Positions 16,394 through 23,739 of a stretch of 49,641 nucleotides of DNA are shown one piece after another. The stretch's first letter is position 1; the number at the start of each line of letters is the position of its first letter. A program made the position numbers and the translations under genes. The stretch comes from an uncultured Bacilli bacterium (GTDB lineage: Bacteria; Bacillota_I; Bacilli_A; RFN20; CAG-826), in NCBI GenBank assembly GCA_934168325.1, contig CAKPNG010000007.1, forward strand, positions 1 through 49,641, given 5' to 3'. Under the pieces are notes generated by a model. The model saw nothing but the letters and a program-made list of their open reading frames with translations, did not search any database and was not told the origin of the DNA.

Positions 16394-17215
16394 TTATATA
16401 GTTAAATCCTTTGGTACCCCGATTCTAGCATCACAATGTTTTTGTAATAAAGAAGCAGGAAAATCTATTGAACAAGGTCCGAAACTTGCTCTTCTAATAA
16501 CTGACTTATGCCAATCTCTAAAGCAATAAAGTCTAATTTTTTTACTATTAAGAATTTGTTTTAACCCAATTGTTACACAGTATTTAGGCATTAAATAATA
16601 TGCACCATTATATTCATCCATTGAATTTACGACTCTAGTTTCTTCACTAATTTTTTGAACTCTAGTAGTTGAATTAATAAATTCTTCATAACTTATATTT
16701 TCATTTTCAAATGGAGGTTCATTAAATGCCATATGTCCAGTGATACCAATACCACCAAAACAAATATCAACTCCACCATGATCTTTTATAATATTATCAA
16801 TAAGTTCAGCATTGTCTTTAGTAGGAAATACTCTTTGACTTTCAGGCATTATTAAATCTTTATTTATCTTGTTATAACATAATTCATACATAATACCTTT
16901 GAATGAAAGAGGATTATCCATAGATAATAATTCATTATTTTCATCTAAATATTCATCCATATTAATAAACGTAACATCTTTTAAAGATACATTATTATCA
17001 TTAATCATTTTTACAAAATATTTATATTGACCAACAGGTCCTAAAGGACAAATAAATAAAGTTCTTTTATGATTTTTATTGTTTAAAACAATAGTATCAA
17101 ACATTTCTTTAGCCATAGCTAAAAATGTATCTTCTTTATTTTCAAATATATCAATAGGTATAGCACCTTTTTGAATATCAGTGCCTTTTATATAAAGAAA
17201 ATCTTTATTTAACAT
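16394..17215 (-). CDS. Glucosamine-6-phosphate deaminase-like isomerase (NagB family, divergent)
   Basis: The 273-residue protein has the NagB fold motifs: FINMDEY (Asp87, the proton-transfer Asp), GGIGITGHMAFNEP (154-167) with His161 and Glu166, and the C-terminal FPASLLQKH. Two positions differ from true NagB. The Asp of GG-G-x-DG-H is Thr159, removing one member of the Asp-His-Glu ring-opening triad. The N-terminal phosphate loop, normally T-G-S-T-P, reads C-P-L-G-P-V-G. It may still deaminate GlcN6P (nagA is 5 kb away), but it could isomerise a different sugar phosphate. It lies three bases after the LarA-like gene, in the same operon. Confidence 0.72.
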   Translation of the reverse strand: MLNKDFLYIKGTDIQKGAIPIDIFENKEDTFLAMAKEMFDTIVLNNKNHKRTLFICPLGPVGQYKYFVKMINDNNVSLKDVTFINMDEYLDENNELLSMDNPLSFKGIMYELCYNKINKDLIMPESQRVFPTKDNAELIDNIIKDHGGVDICFGGIGITGHMAFNEPPFENENISYEEFINSTTRVQKISEETRVVNSMDEYNGAYYLMPKYCVTIGLKQILNSKKIRLYCFRDWHKSVIRRASFGPCSIDFPASLLQKHCDARIGVPKDLTI

Positions 17216-17218
17216 AAT

Positions 17219-18661
17219 CTAATTAAACTCCTTACTATCTTTCATACATAAATGTACACTAGGACGTTTAAATGTCATTGGAAGAACTAAGATATTTGGA
17301 TTATTACCGACATATTTTTTAGCATCTTTAATAGCTTCTAAAACTGTTGATCTAGTTTTCATACCCATTTCTCTAGCTGTACCTGGAGCTTTTGCACCTA
17401 CTATATAAACTGCTTTACAATCTCTTTCTGCAATATGTGCACAAGAAATCATAGAGAAGCAGTGATAAGGATGGAATGCATAATTAAATCTATATAAATC
17501 AAAATATTCTTGAGTATTCATTACTTTATAATAGTCTTCAATTTCAGGTAATGTATTACCATGAGCTTGGAAATATTCATAAACTGGCTTCATTGCTGGG
17601 AATTCCTCATCACCAAAATCGCCATCACATTGAGCTAAAGCAATAATTACAGGATTTTCACTCATTACTCTTTTTAATCTAATAATTTGAGCACTAATAG
17701 CTTGTTCAACTAAAATAGGATTCCTTCCTTGTCTACTACCATATTGGAAGTCGTTAGGTAATCCAAATACAACGATATCATATTTTTTTTCAGCCCATTT
17801 AACATAAGTTCTTTTATCAGCAATTTCCCAAGTTATAGGTTCAATATCTTTAGCATATCCAGCATAAACTGCGATTTGATGTGAATTACTATCTAAAACT
17901 GCATCAACAGTAAAGAATTTTTTACCCATACAGACTTCCATCCAATCACCAATAGCGTCAAATTTTTGTCTCATTAATGAGTGAGAAGTAACAGGAACAA
18001 AATCTTTTCTATGCATAACTTCAGGACAGTGATGAGAAGAAATACATTCCCAATTAGAAATACCAGTAGCACAATGTTTATAACCACCACTATAACCACC
18101 ATAAGGATTTCCTTGAACGTGTCCAATTAAAAATGCGATATCTGCATCATAAACATATTTATTAATAACAACTTTTGCATTAAATTTAGGTTCGTGGCCT
18201 AAATCAACTAAATGATCCCAATCTTCAGAATCATGATTAATAATTTGGCCTTTTGGATAAAATCTATCAAAAATAGCATCGCCTAATATTTTTCTTATTT
18301 CTTCAGGTTTATTTTTTCTATGTAAACCATTTGAACAAATAAGCATAATATCTTTTTCTTCAACACCGTTTTTTAAACATTCATCAATAATTAAAGGAAT
18401 AGAAGTTTTTCTATGACTATCATCTTGCATACCACCTTTAACTTTATCAGGGAAAATAATAGCAACTTTGCTTCCTTTATGAACTTGTTTTGAAATAGGT
18501 AAAACACCAATTGGATTTAAAATTGCATTTAAAGTAGCTTCTTTAACATCTTTTAAACCTTCAGGATCTTTAACTGTAACACCAGTTTCAAATACATCTA
18601 CATTTTCATCAGGTAATGTAACTTTAACTTTGCCATCACCATATTCTAATTCAATATCCAT
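17219..18661 (-). CDS. LarA-like (nickel-pincer racemase/epimerase family) protein
   Basis: This is a 480-residue member of the DUF2088/lactate racemase superfamily. Visible landmarks are SNGLHRKN with His114 (LarA His108, a catalytic acid/base), SGGYKHCATGI with Lys195 (LarA Lys184, which holds the pincer cofactor) and His210/His211 near the nickel ligand position. The second catalytic His of LarA (His174) aligns with Asn185 in GNPYGGYSGG. At 480 residues it is longer than L. plantarum LarA (424). Family members invert 2-hydroxy acids, including lactate and aldonic acids. LarB, LarC and LarE, needed to make the cofactor, are not in this window. Its start abuts the TIM-like stop codon, so the two are translationally coupled. 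Confidence 0.72.
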   Translation of the reverse strand: MDIELEYGDGKVKVTLPDENVDVFETGVTVKDPEGLKDVKEATLNAILNPIGVLPISKQVHKGSKVAIIFPDKVKGGMQDDSHRKTSIPLIIDECLKNGVEEKDIMLICSNGLHRKNKPEEIRKILGDAIFDRFYPKGQIINHDSEDWDHLVDLGHEPKFNAKVVINKYVYDADIAFLIGHVQGNPYGGYSGGYKHCATGISNWECISSHHCPEVMHRKDFVPVTSHSLMRQKFDAIGDWMEVCMGKKFFTVDAVLDSNSHQIAVYAGYAKDIEPITWEIADKRTYVKWAEKKYDIVVFGLPNDFQYGSRQGRNPILVEQAISAQIIRLKRVMSENPVIIALAQCDGDFGDEEFPAMKPVYEYFQAHGNTLPEIEDYYKVMNTQEYFDLYRFNYAFHPYHCFSMISCAHIAERDCKAVYIVGAKAPGTAREMGMKTRSTVLEAIKDAKKYVGNNPNILVLPMTFKRPSVHLCMKDSKEFN

Positions 18662-19465
18662 TTATAAACCCTCTTTATATGTATCTACGATTTCTTTAAA
18701 ATCATCTAAATAAAATCCAAAATCTTTTCCAAATCTAGTTAAAGCAATTAATCCACCATCAAGTTCAGGAATTGATGCTATCATTTTTGCATTTTCAGCT
18801 TTTAATCCACCACCATAAACTACTTCAACATCAACTAATGACTTAATATATCTAGCAATATCTTGAATATATTCTTTGTCTGGAGGTATTTTTCCAGGTC
18901 CTATTGCCCAAACTGGTTCATAAGCAATTTTAATATATTTTAAATCTACATCTTTTAAGCCTACTTCAATTTGTTTTTTTAAAACTTCATATTTATTATC
19001 TTGTTCATCAGATTTTTCACCAATGCAATATAATACATTCATTTTTTCTTTAGTAGCCATCTTAATTTCTTGATTTAAAATGACATTTATATCACCATTA
19101 TTACCACCTAAACTCATAATATAATTTAAATGTTTTCTTTCTTCACAATGACCAATAATAGTATCTTTAACACCGATTGCGGTCATTGACTTAGCAGTTC
19201 TGAAAGTAGTAAAAGCACCGAAATTATGTCCTTGTTCAACATCATCATAATGAACACTTTGGCAGCCAATTCTAGTTTTGTTTGCAACTTCTAATGAAGG
19301 TAATAAGTTTGATTCTTGAAAGAAAATAACAAAATTAAATCCGTCTAATTTATCAATAAAAGAAGTAATGGTTTTTCCATAATCTTCTCTATAACCGACT
19401 TTATTTACACCATCCATTGAGCATGGTATATCGAATCTTTTTAAGTTTAAAAAAATATTTTTCAT
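18662..19465 (-). CDS. Triosephosphate isomerase-like protein (divergent paralogue)
   Basis: The 267-residue TIM barrel keeps the catalytic set: Asn7 and Lys9 (NLK for NWK), His106 and Glu108, and Glu183 in AYEPVWAIG. It departs from housekeeping TIM in the phosphate-grip parts. HSE is HCE (Cys107). The loop-6 hinge reads GPGKIPP. YGGS is YGGG (217-220), and the usual DG-x-LVGGASL is DGGLIALTRF (236-245), replacing the Gly-Gly loop with bulky residues and an Arg. It probably isomerises a related phosphorylated or anionic ketose/aldose, such as a tetrose phosphate, rather than DHAP/GAP. It is the first gene of the operon and starts directly after an inverted repeat that contains its ribosome site. 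Confidence 0.75.
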   Translation of the reverse strand: MKNIFLNLKRFDIPCSMDGVNKVGYREDYGKTITSFIDKLDGFNFVIFFQESNLLPSLEVANKTRIGCQSVHYDDVEQGHNFGAFTTFRTAKSMTAIGVKDTIIGHCEERKHLNYIMSLGGNNGDINVILNQEIKMATKEKMNVLYCIGEKSDEQDNKYEVLKKQIEVGLKDVDLKYIKIAYEPVWAIGPGKIPPDKEYIQDIARYIKSLVDVEVVYGGGLKAENAKMIASIPELDGGLIALTRFGKDFGFYLDDFKEIVDTYKEGL

Positions 19466-19485
19466 AAATGTAAGCCCTTACATTT
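19466..19485 (-). promoter_or_regulatory. Inverted repeat covering the TIM-like ribosome site
   Basis: AAATGTAAG - 2 bases - CTTACATTT is a perfect 9-bp inverted repeat that touches the start codon and includes the only Shine-Dalgarno-like bases (AAGGG on the minus strand). As RNA it would hide the ribosome site; as DNA it could be an operator. A weak promoter (TTGTAA, 17 bases, TAAATT) lies just upstream. Confidence 0.6.
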
Positions 19486-19525
19486 CATAATTTAACAATA
19501 TTATTTAATAATTACAACAAAATAA

Positions 19526-19680
19526 TTTCGATTTTATAAAAAATTTCGTTCACAATTTACGAATGCAATATTTCCATGTTTCGAACGAAAATATTTGGCA
19601 ATAATTATTTTTTTCATAATTAAAACAAAAGCCAATATGTTAATTAAAAACTTTCGTTTCACAATAAAAATTTTTCGTTT
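19526..19680. promoter_or_regulatory. Divergent control region with TTTCG repeats and shared operator site 2
   Basis: Between the TIM operon and deoR there are five TTTCG half-sites, all in the same direction (19526, 19544, 19579, 19652 and 19673). Two of them sit in a longer repeat, TTTCGTTCACAAT (19544) and TTTCGTTTCACAAT (19652). The site GTTTCGAACGAAAA (19578-19591) matches operator sites 1 and 3. The last half-site overlaps the -35 region of the deoR promoter (-10 TATTAT near 19701), which suggests autoregulation. Confidence 0.6.
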
Positions 19681-19727
19681 ATTTTTTAAAAAGGAAAGTA
19701 TATTATAAGAATATATAGGAGAGCAAC

Positions 19728-20477
19728 ATGAATAAAAGACAATCCACGATAGTAAATTTAGTAAATAGTACAAACAAGATTTCAGTAACTACCTTAGCTA
19801 ATAAATTAAATGTTAGTGAAGTAACAATTAGAAAAGATTTAAATCTATTATCAAATTATGGAATTATCATAAGAGAGCATGGATACGCTTTAAAGAAGAA
19901 TAGCGTTGACATTCGAAATAGACTTTCAGTTAATTATGATATAAAAACTAGAATCGCAAAAAAGGCTGCAAAACTCATAGATTTTAATGAAACTATTATC
20001 ATTGGAAGTGGATCTACATGTGCTCTTTTAGCTGAAGAAATTGCTCGTACTAAACCTGGCGTGACAATTATTACACATTCTATTTATATAGTTGAACACG
20101 CTTCTAAACTTGGAAATAATAAAATTATTTTATTGGGTGGAGAATATCAAAACGATTCTCAAGTTATGGTTGGTCCTTTAGTTAGACTTAATGCAAAGCA
20201 ATATTTTGTTGATAAAATCTTTTTAGGAACTGATGGTTTTGTTAAAAATATTGGTTTTATGGGTAGTGATTCTTTAAGAACAGAAGCTATTAAAAATATG
20301 GCTGAATCGGCTAGAAATATCATAATGCTTACTGATTCTTCTAAATTTAATAAAATGGGTATATTAGTTCAATTTACTCAAAATAGCATTTCAAGATTGA
20401 TTACAGATTCTCAAATTACTAAAGAATACAGTGATTTCTTTATTTCTAAAGGAATTCATTTAGATATAGTTGATTAA
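19728..20477 (+). CDS. DeoR/GlpR-family transcriptional regulator
   Basis: This 249-residue cytoplasmic DNA-binding regulator has an N-terminal helix-turn-helix (about residues 17-57, KISVTTLANKLNVSEVTIRKDL, with the DeoR recognition helix) followed by the DeoR sugar-phosphate sensor fold (IIGSGSTCALLAEEI near residue 87; KIFLGTDGF near 165). DeoR proteins are usually repressors released by a phosphorylated sugar. It is divergent from the TIM-LarA-NagB-ABC operon and its control region is full of TTTCG half-sites. The ribosome site AGGAGAG precedes ATG. Its end overlaps the tail of the epimerase gene by four bases. The effector is probably an intermediate of the neighbouring pathway. Confidence 0.92.
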   Translation: MNKRQSTIVNLVNSTNKISVTTLANKLNVSEVTIRKDLNLLSNYGIIIREHGYALKKNSVDIRNRLSVNYDIKTRIAKKAAKLIDFNETIIIGSGSTCALLAEEIARTKPGVTIITHSIYIVEHASKLGNNKIILLGGEYQNDSQVMVGPLVRLNAKQYFVDKIFLGTDGFVKNIGFMGSDSLRTEAIKNMAESARNIIMLTDSSKFNKMGILVQFTQNSISRLITDSQITKEYSDFFISKGIHLDIVD

Positions 20478-21301
20478 TTTCTTAATATTGTAATAGAAAA
20501 ATTATATTTTTTATTCTCACTAGGTTCTAATTTATTAATTAGATATCTATTTTTAATATCTTTATTTTCATTAATATAAGAAGCTATTCCCCACCAAGGT
20601 TCGATACATACAAAATTATTTGATGAAGGATTTTGCCATATTGCAAATAAAGGAGAATCAAATTCATAAATAAACCTATGTGATAATGTGACAAGTTTTA
20701 CTTCGCTAGTTTTATTAATCATTACTATAGTGTCATATTTAGTAAATATTTCAGGGTTTAAATAAAATTTATTATATTCAAAAGTTTTAGAAGTTAAATT
20801 AATTAATCCTTTTTCTAAAGGTAATAATTCAGCATTGTTTGTAAGATCAATATAGCATTTATCATTAGTTTTAATTCCTAAATGATTTCCAATAGAGAAA
20901 TACATAGTTTTATTATCTAAATTAAAAACATTAAAAGTTACTTGATATTTATCATCAATAATTTCATATTTAATAATTAATTTAAATTTATAAGGGTAAA
21001 ATTTTAAATCATCATCGTTACTTTCATAAGTCCCTAATAAACTATATTCATTAAGTTTAATAAAAGTGAGTTTTTTATTTCTTATTAATCCGTGTCTAGT
21101 AGGAATATTATATAAATTATTATCAATTTCATATTCATATTGGCCAATAATAGGGAAAATCATAACATCTTGACATGGCCATCCGCCATCATCAAGTTGA
21201 TGAATAAGTTCTATATTATCATTTAAATCAATTATAGAAGTTAATGCTCCTCCAATTTCATTAATACCAATTTTATATTTTTGACTACTAATAAATTCCA
21301 T
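20474..21301 (-). CDS. Aldose 1-epimerase family protein (GalM/LacX-like)
   Basis: The 275-residue protein has the mutarotase-type beta-sandwich pattern: EIGGALTSI near the start, PIIGQYEYEIDNNLYNIPTRHGLIRNKK, VTFNVFNLDNKTMYFSIGNHLGI and CIEPWWGIASYI (the family's CxEPW segment). The HG of TRHGL and the His of IGNHLG fit the two catalytic His positions. It interconverts alpha and beta anomers of free sugars, or of hexose 6-phosphates in some members, in the cytoplasm. The start is read from ATG with AGAGGT upstream. It is divergent from nagA with operator site 3 between them. Confidence 0.85.
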   Translation of the reverse strand: MEFISSQKYKIGINEIGGALTSIIDLNDNIELIHQLDDGGWPCQDVMIFPIIGQYEYEIDNNLYNIPTRHGLIRNKKLTFIKLNEYSLLGTYESNDDDLKFYPYKFKLIIKYEIIDDKYQVTFNVFNLDNKTMYFSIGNHLGIKTNDKCYIDLTNNAELLPLEKGLINLTSKTFEYNKFYLNPEIFTKYDTIVMINKTSEVKLVTLSHRFIYEFDSPLFAIWQNPSSNNFVCIEPWWGIASYINENKDIKNRYLINKLEPSENKKYNFSITILRN

Positions 21302-21316
21302 ACAAAACCTCTTTAA

Positions 21317-21330
21317 CTTTCACTCGAAAC
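21317..21330. promoter_or_regulatory. Shared operator site 3
   Basis: The minus-strand reading is GTTTCGAGTGAAAG, 12 of 14 identical to site 1 at 11759. It sits 15 bases before the epimerase start codon and about 50 bases before the nagA -10, so one bound repressor could cover both. Confidence 0.55.
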
Positions 21331-21377
21331 AGATGAATTTTTTTCCATTTCTAACTATCTTTTATATATTTAAAGTA

Positions 21378-21406
21378 TGCTATAATAAAAAAGATTTTTA
21401 AAGGAG
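21378..21406 (+). promoter_or_regulatory. nagA promoter and ribosome site
   Basis: An extended -10 TGCTATAAT (21378-21386) has no good -35, and AAAGGAG (21400-21406) lies 10 bases before the ATG. Confidence 0.7.
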
Positions 21407-21416
21407 TTTTTATAAT

Positions 21417-22553
21417 ATGAAATTTAATAATTGCGACATATTATTAGAGAATGGTTATACTAAAGGTACCTTAATTTTTAATGATAAATTTGAAAACATT
21501 ACATCAAAGATAGAAGAAGATTGTTTAGACTATAAAGATAAATTAATTATTCCAGGATTGTTCGATATTCATACACATGGTGCTGCTGGATATGATTTTA
21601 ATAGTGCAAAAACTCTCGATGAGATGCAAATAATTCTTAATTTCTATATGTCTCATGGTGTTACTAGTGTATTGCCAACTTTATTAACAGATACTGATGA
21701 AATTTATTTTGAAAAATTAGAAATGATTTATGAATTAAGCAAAACTAATCCAGTTATTAAAGGTATTCATATAGAAGGTCCTTTTTTAAGTAAAGCTTAT
21801 AAGGGTGCTCAACCTGAAAATTGTTTACAACCTTTAAAAATAGAAAAATTTAATGAGTATCAAAAACATGCTCATGGTTTAATAAAATATATTACTATTT
21901 CTCCAGAGTTAAATGGATGCGAAGAATTTGTTAAAGAATTAGTGAAACAAAATATAATAGTTTCATTAGGACATTCTGGTGCTACTTTTGATGAAGCAAC
22001 AGTAGCTATAAAAGCTGGGGCTAAAAACTTTACCCATGTTATGAATGCAATGGCTCCTATCAATCAACATCAACCTTCAATTTTAGCTGCTGCTTGGTAT
22101 TATAGCGATTGCTATAACGAAGTTATTTGTGATGGAATTCATGTACATCCTGAAATGGTTGCTCTTATTCATAAAATAAAAGGTGGTAATAAAATGATAG
22201 GCATAACAGACTCCTTAATGGCTGCTGGTTTACCTGATGGTAATTATTTTATTGGCTTTACACCAATATACGTAAAAAATCATGATTGTAGAATTGTTGG
22301 AAGTGATGTAAGAGCAGGATCTACATTAAATGCATTTGATGGATTTAAAAATGTTAAACGTTTTTTAAACTGTTCTGATTTAGAAAGTAGCCATATTTGG
22401 AGCAAAAACCCTGCAGAACTCCTACATTTGTTTAGAAATCACGGAAGTATTGAAATAAATAAAAGTGCTGATTTTCTTGTTTTAAATAAAAATTATGAAC
22501 TTTTAGAAACTTATATAAATGGTAAATGTGTATATAAAAAGGAGTCTAAATAA
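21417..22553 (+). CDS. nagA: N-acetylglucosamine-6-phosphate deacetylase
   Basis: This amidohydrolase removes acetate from GlcNAc 6-phosphate (or GalNAc 6-phosphate), giving the amino-sugar phosphate. In 378 residues it shows DIHTHGAAGYDF (metal-binding His-x-His), GIHIEGPFLS with KGAQP, LGHSGATFDEA (metal His), FTHVMNAMAP (metal His), CDGIHVHPEM and the catalytic Asp in GITDSLMAAGLPDG. The length is normal. It is followed by the phosphofructokinase gene with a one-base stop/start overlap (TAATG), so the products are made together. The nearest deaminase candidate is the divergent NagB-like protein at 16.4 kb. It is probably in the same DeoR regulon through operator site 3. Confidence 0.93.
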   Translation: MKFNNCDILLENGYTKGTLIFNDKFENITSKIEEDCLDYKDKLIIPGLFDIHTHGAAGYDFNSAKTLDEMQIILNFYMSHGVTSVLPTLLTDTDEIYFEKLEMIYELSKTNPVIKGIHIEGPFLSKAYKGAQPENCLQPLKIEKFNEYQKHAHGLIKYITISPELNGCEEFVKELVKQNIIVSLGHSGATFDEATVAIKAGAKNFTHVMNAMAPINQHQPSILAAAWYYSDCYNEVICDGIHVHPEMVALIHKIKGGNKMIGITDSLMAAGLPDGNYFIGFTPIYVKNHDCRIVGSDVRAGSTLNAFDGFKNVKRFLNCSDLESSHIWSKNPAELLHLFRNHGSIEINKSADFLVLNKNYELLETYINGKCVYKKESK

Positions 22554-23719
22554 TGAAAAATATTATTATTGGTCATGGTGGTGGACCTACAGCTGTTTTA
22601 AACGCATCTTTAGCTGGTGCAATCAAAGAATTAAAAGCTAAAGGCTTTAATGGAAAAATATATGCAGCAAGATTTGGTAGTAAAGGTTTATTAAATGAAG
22701 ATTTTATAGATTTAACTAATATTTCTGATCATGATTTAGAAGTATTAATTCATACTCCAGGCAGTGCAATTGGCACTTCACGTTTTCCATTATATGATAA
22801 AGAATATGAACAAATAGTAGATGTACTTATTAAACATAATATAGGTTATGTTTTATTTAGCGGTGGTAATGGAAGTATGGATACTATCGGTAATATTTAT
22901 AAACATGCTTTAAAAAGAGATTATCATATTGTTTGTGGGGGTATTCCAAAAACAGTCGATAACGATATATCTATTACTGATCATGCACCTGGATTTATTA
23001 GTTGTGCTAAATTTATTATGCAAAGTGTTTCAGATTGTGCTCAAGATATAAAAGGTCTTCCAATTCATGTTTCTGTCATAGAAGTAATGGGTAGAAATGC
23101 TGGATGGCTTGCAGCAAGTAGCGCTTTAGCTAGAATTAACGAAGAAGATGCTCCTCATATAATTCTTTTCCCTGAAATTCCTTTTGATGAAGATAAATTC
23201 TTAAAAGTTGTTAAAGAAAAACATGATAAATATGGCGGAGTAATTGTTGTTGCAAGTGAAGGTTTAAAAGATAAAGATGGAAATCCAATAGTAAAGCCTG
23301 TCTATAAAACAGAAAGAGCAACATACTTTGGTGATGTCGGCAGTCATTTACAAATGCTTATTATTTCAAAATTAGGTATTAAAGCCCGTAGTGAAAAACC
23401 TGGTTTATTATGTAGATGCTCAACAGCTTTAACTAGTGAACTCGATTTAGAAGAAGCTCAACTTATAGGCAAAACAGCAGTTGATGCTGTTTTAAGTGGT
23501 AAAAATGGTTATATGGCTGGCATCAAAAGAATTTCTTCTAATCCTTATAAAATCGAACCAATTTTAATACCAATTGAAAAAGTAATGTTAGAAGAATCTA
23601 TTTTCCCTGAGAAATATATGAGTGAAGATAAATATAACGTAAGTAAAGAATTCATTGATTGGCTTAAACCATTAGTAGGTGAGCCAAAAGAAGCAATAAG
23701 TTTTGTTGATAAAAAATAG
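22553..23719 (+). CDS. pfp: Pyrophosphate-dependent 6-phosphofructokinase
   Basis: The enzyme phosphorylates fructose 6-phosphate with PPi, reversibly. The 388 residues carry the phosphofructokinase fold. The phosphate-donor sites are of the PPi type: HGGGPTAVLNAS at the N-terminus, GGNGSMDT (Asn where ATP enzymes have Asp) and GIPKTVDND (Lys in place of the Gly of G-P-GTIDND, a hallmark of PPi use). VMGRNAGWLAASSALAR binds the sugar phosphate. It overlaps nagA by one base. PPi could be supplied by pyruvate phosphate dikinase or by biosynthesis. Placing it with nagA suggests that amino-sugar carbon enters glycolysis through this step. Confidence 0.9.
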   Translation: MKNIIIGHGGGPTAVLNASLAGAIKELKAKGFNGKIYAARFGSKGLLNEDFIDLTNISDHDLEVLIHTPGSAIGTSRFPLYDKEYEQIVDVLIKHNIGYVLFSGGNGSMDTIGNIYKHALKRDYHIVCGGIPKTVDNDISITDHAPGFISCAKFIMQSVSDCAQDIKGLPIHVSVIEVMGRNAGWLAASSALARINEEDAPHIILFPEIPFDEDKFLKVVKEKHDKYGGVIVVASEGLKDKDGNPIVKPVYKTERATYFGDVGSHLQMLIISKLGIKARSEKPGLLCRCSTALTSELDLEEAQLIGKTAVDAVLSGKNGYMAGIKRISSNPYKIEPILIPIEKVMLEESIFPEKYMSEDKYNVSKEFIDWLKPLVGEPKEAISFVDKK

Positions 23720-23739
23720 AAAAACCTCGCAAATCCTAG

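Noticed and set aside
19534..19773. Minus-strand ORF of 79 codons over the deoR control region
   Set aside because: It covers the operator repeats and the deoR start, has no ribosome site and a random-looking hydrophobic sequence.
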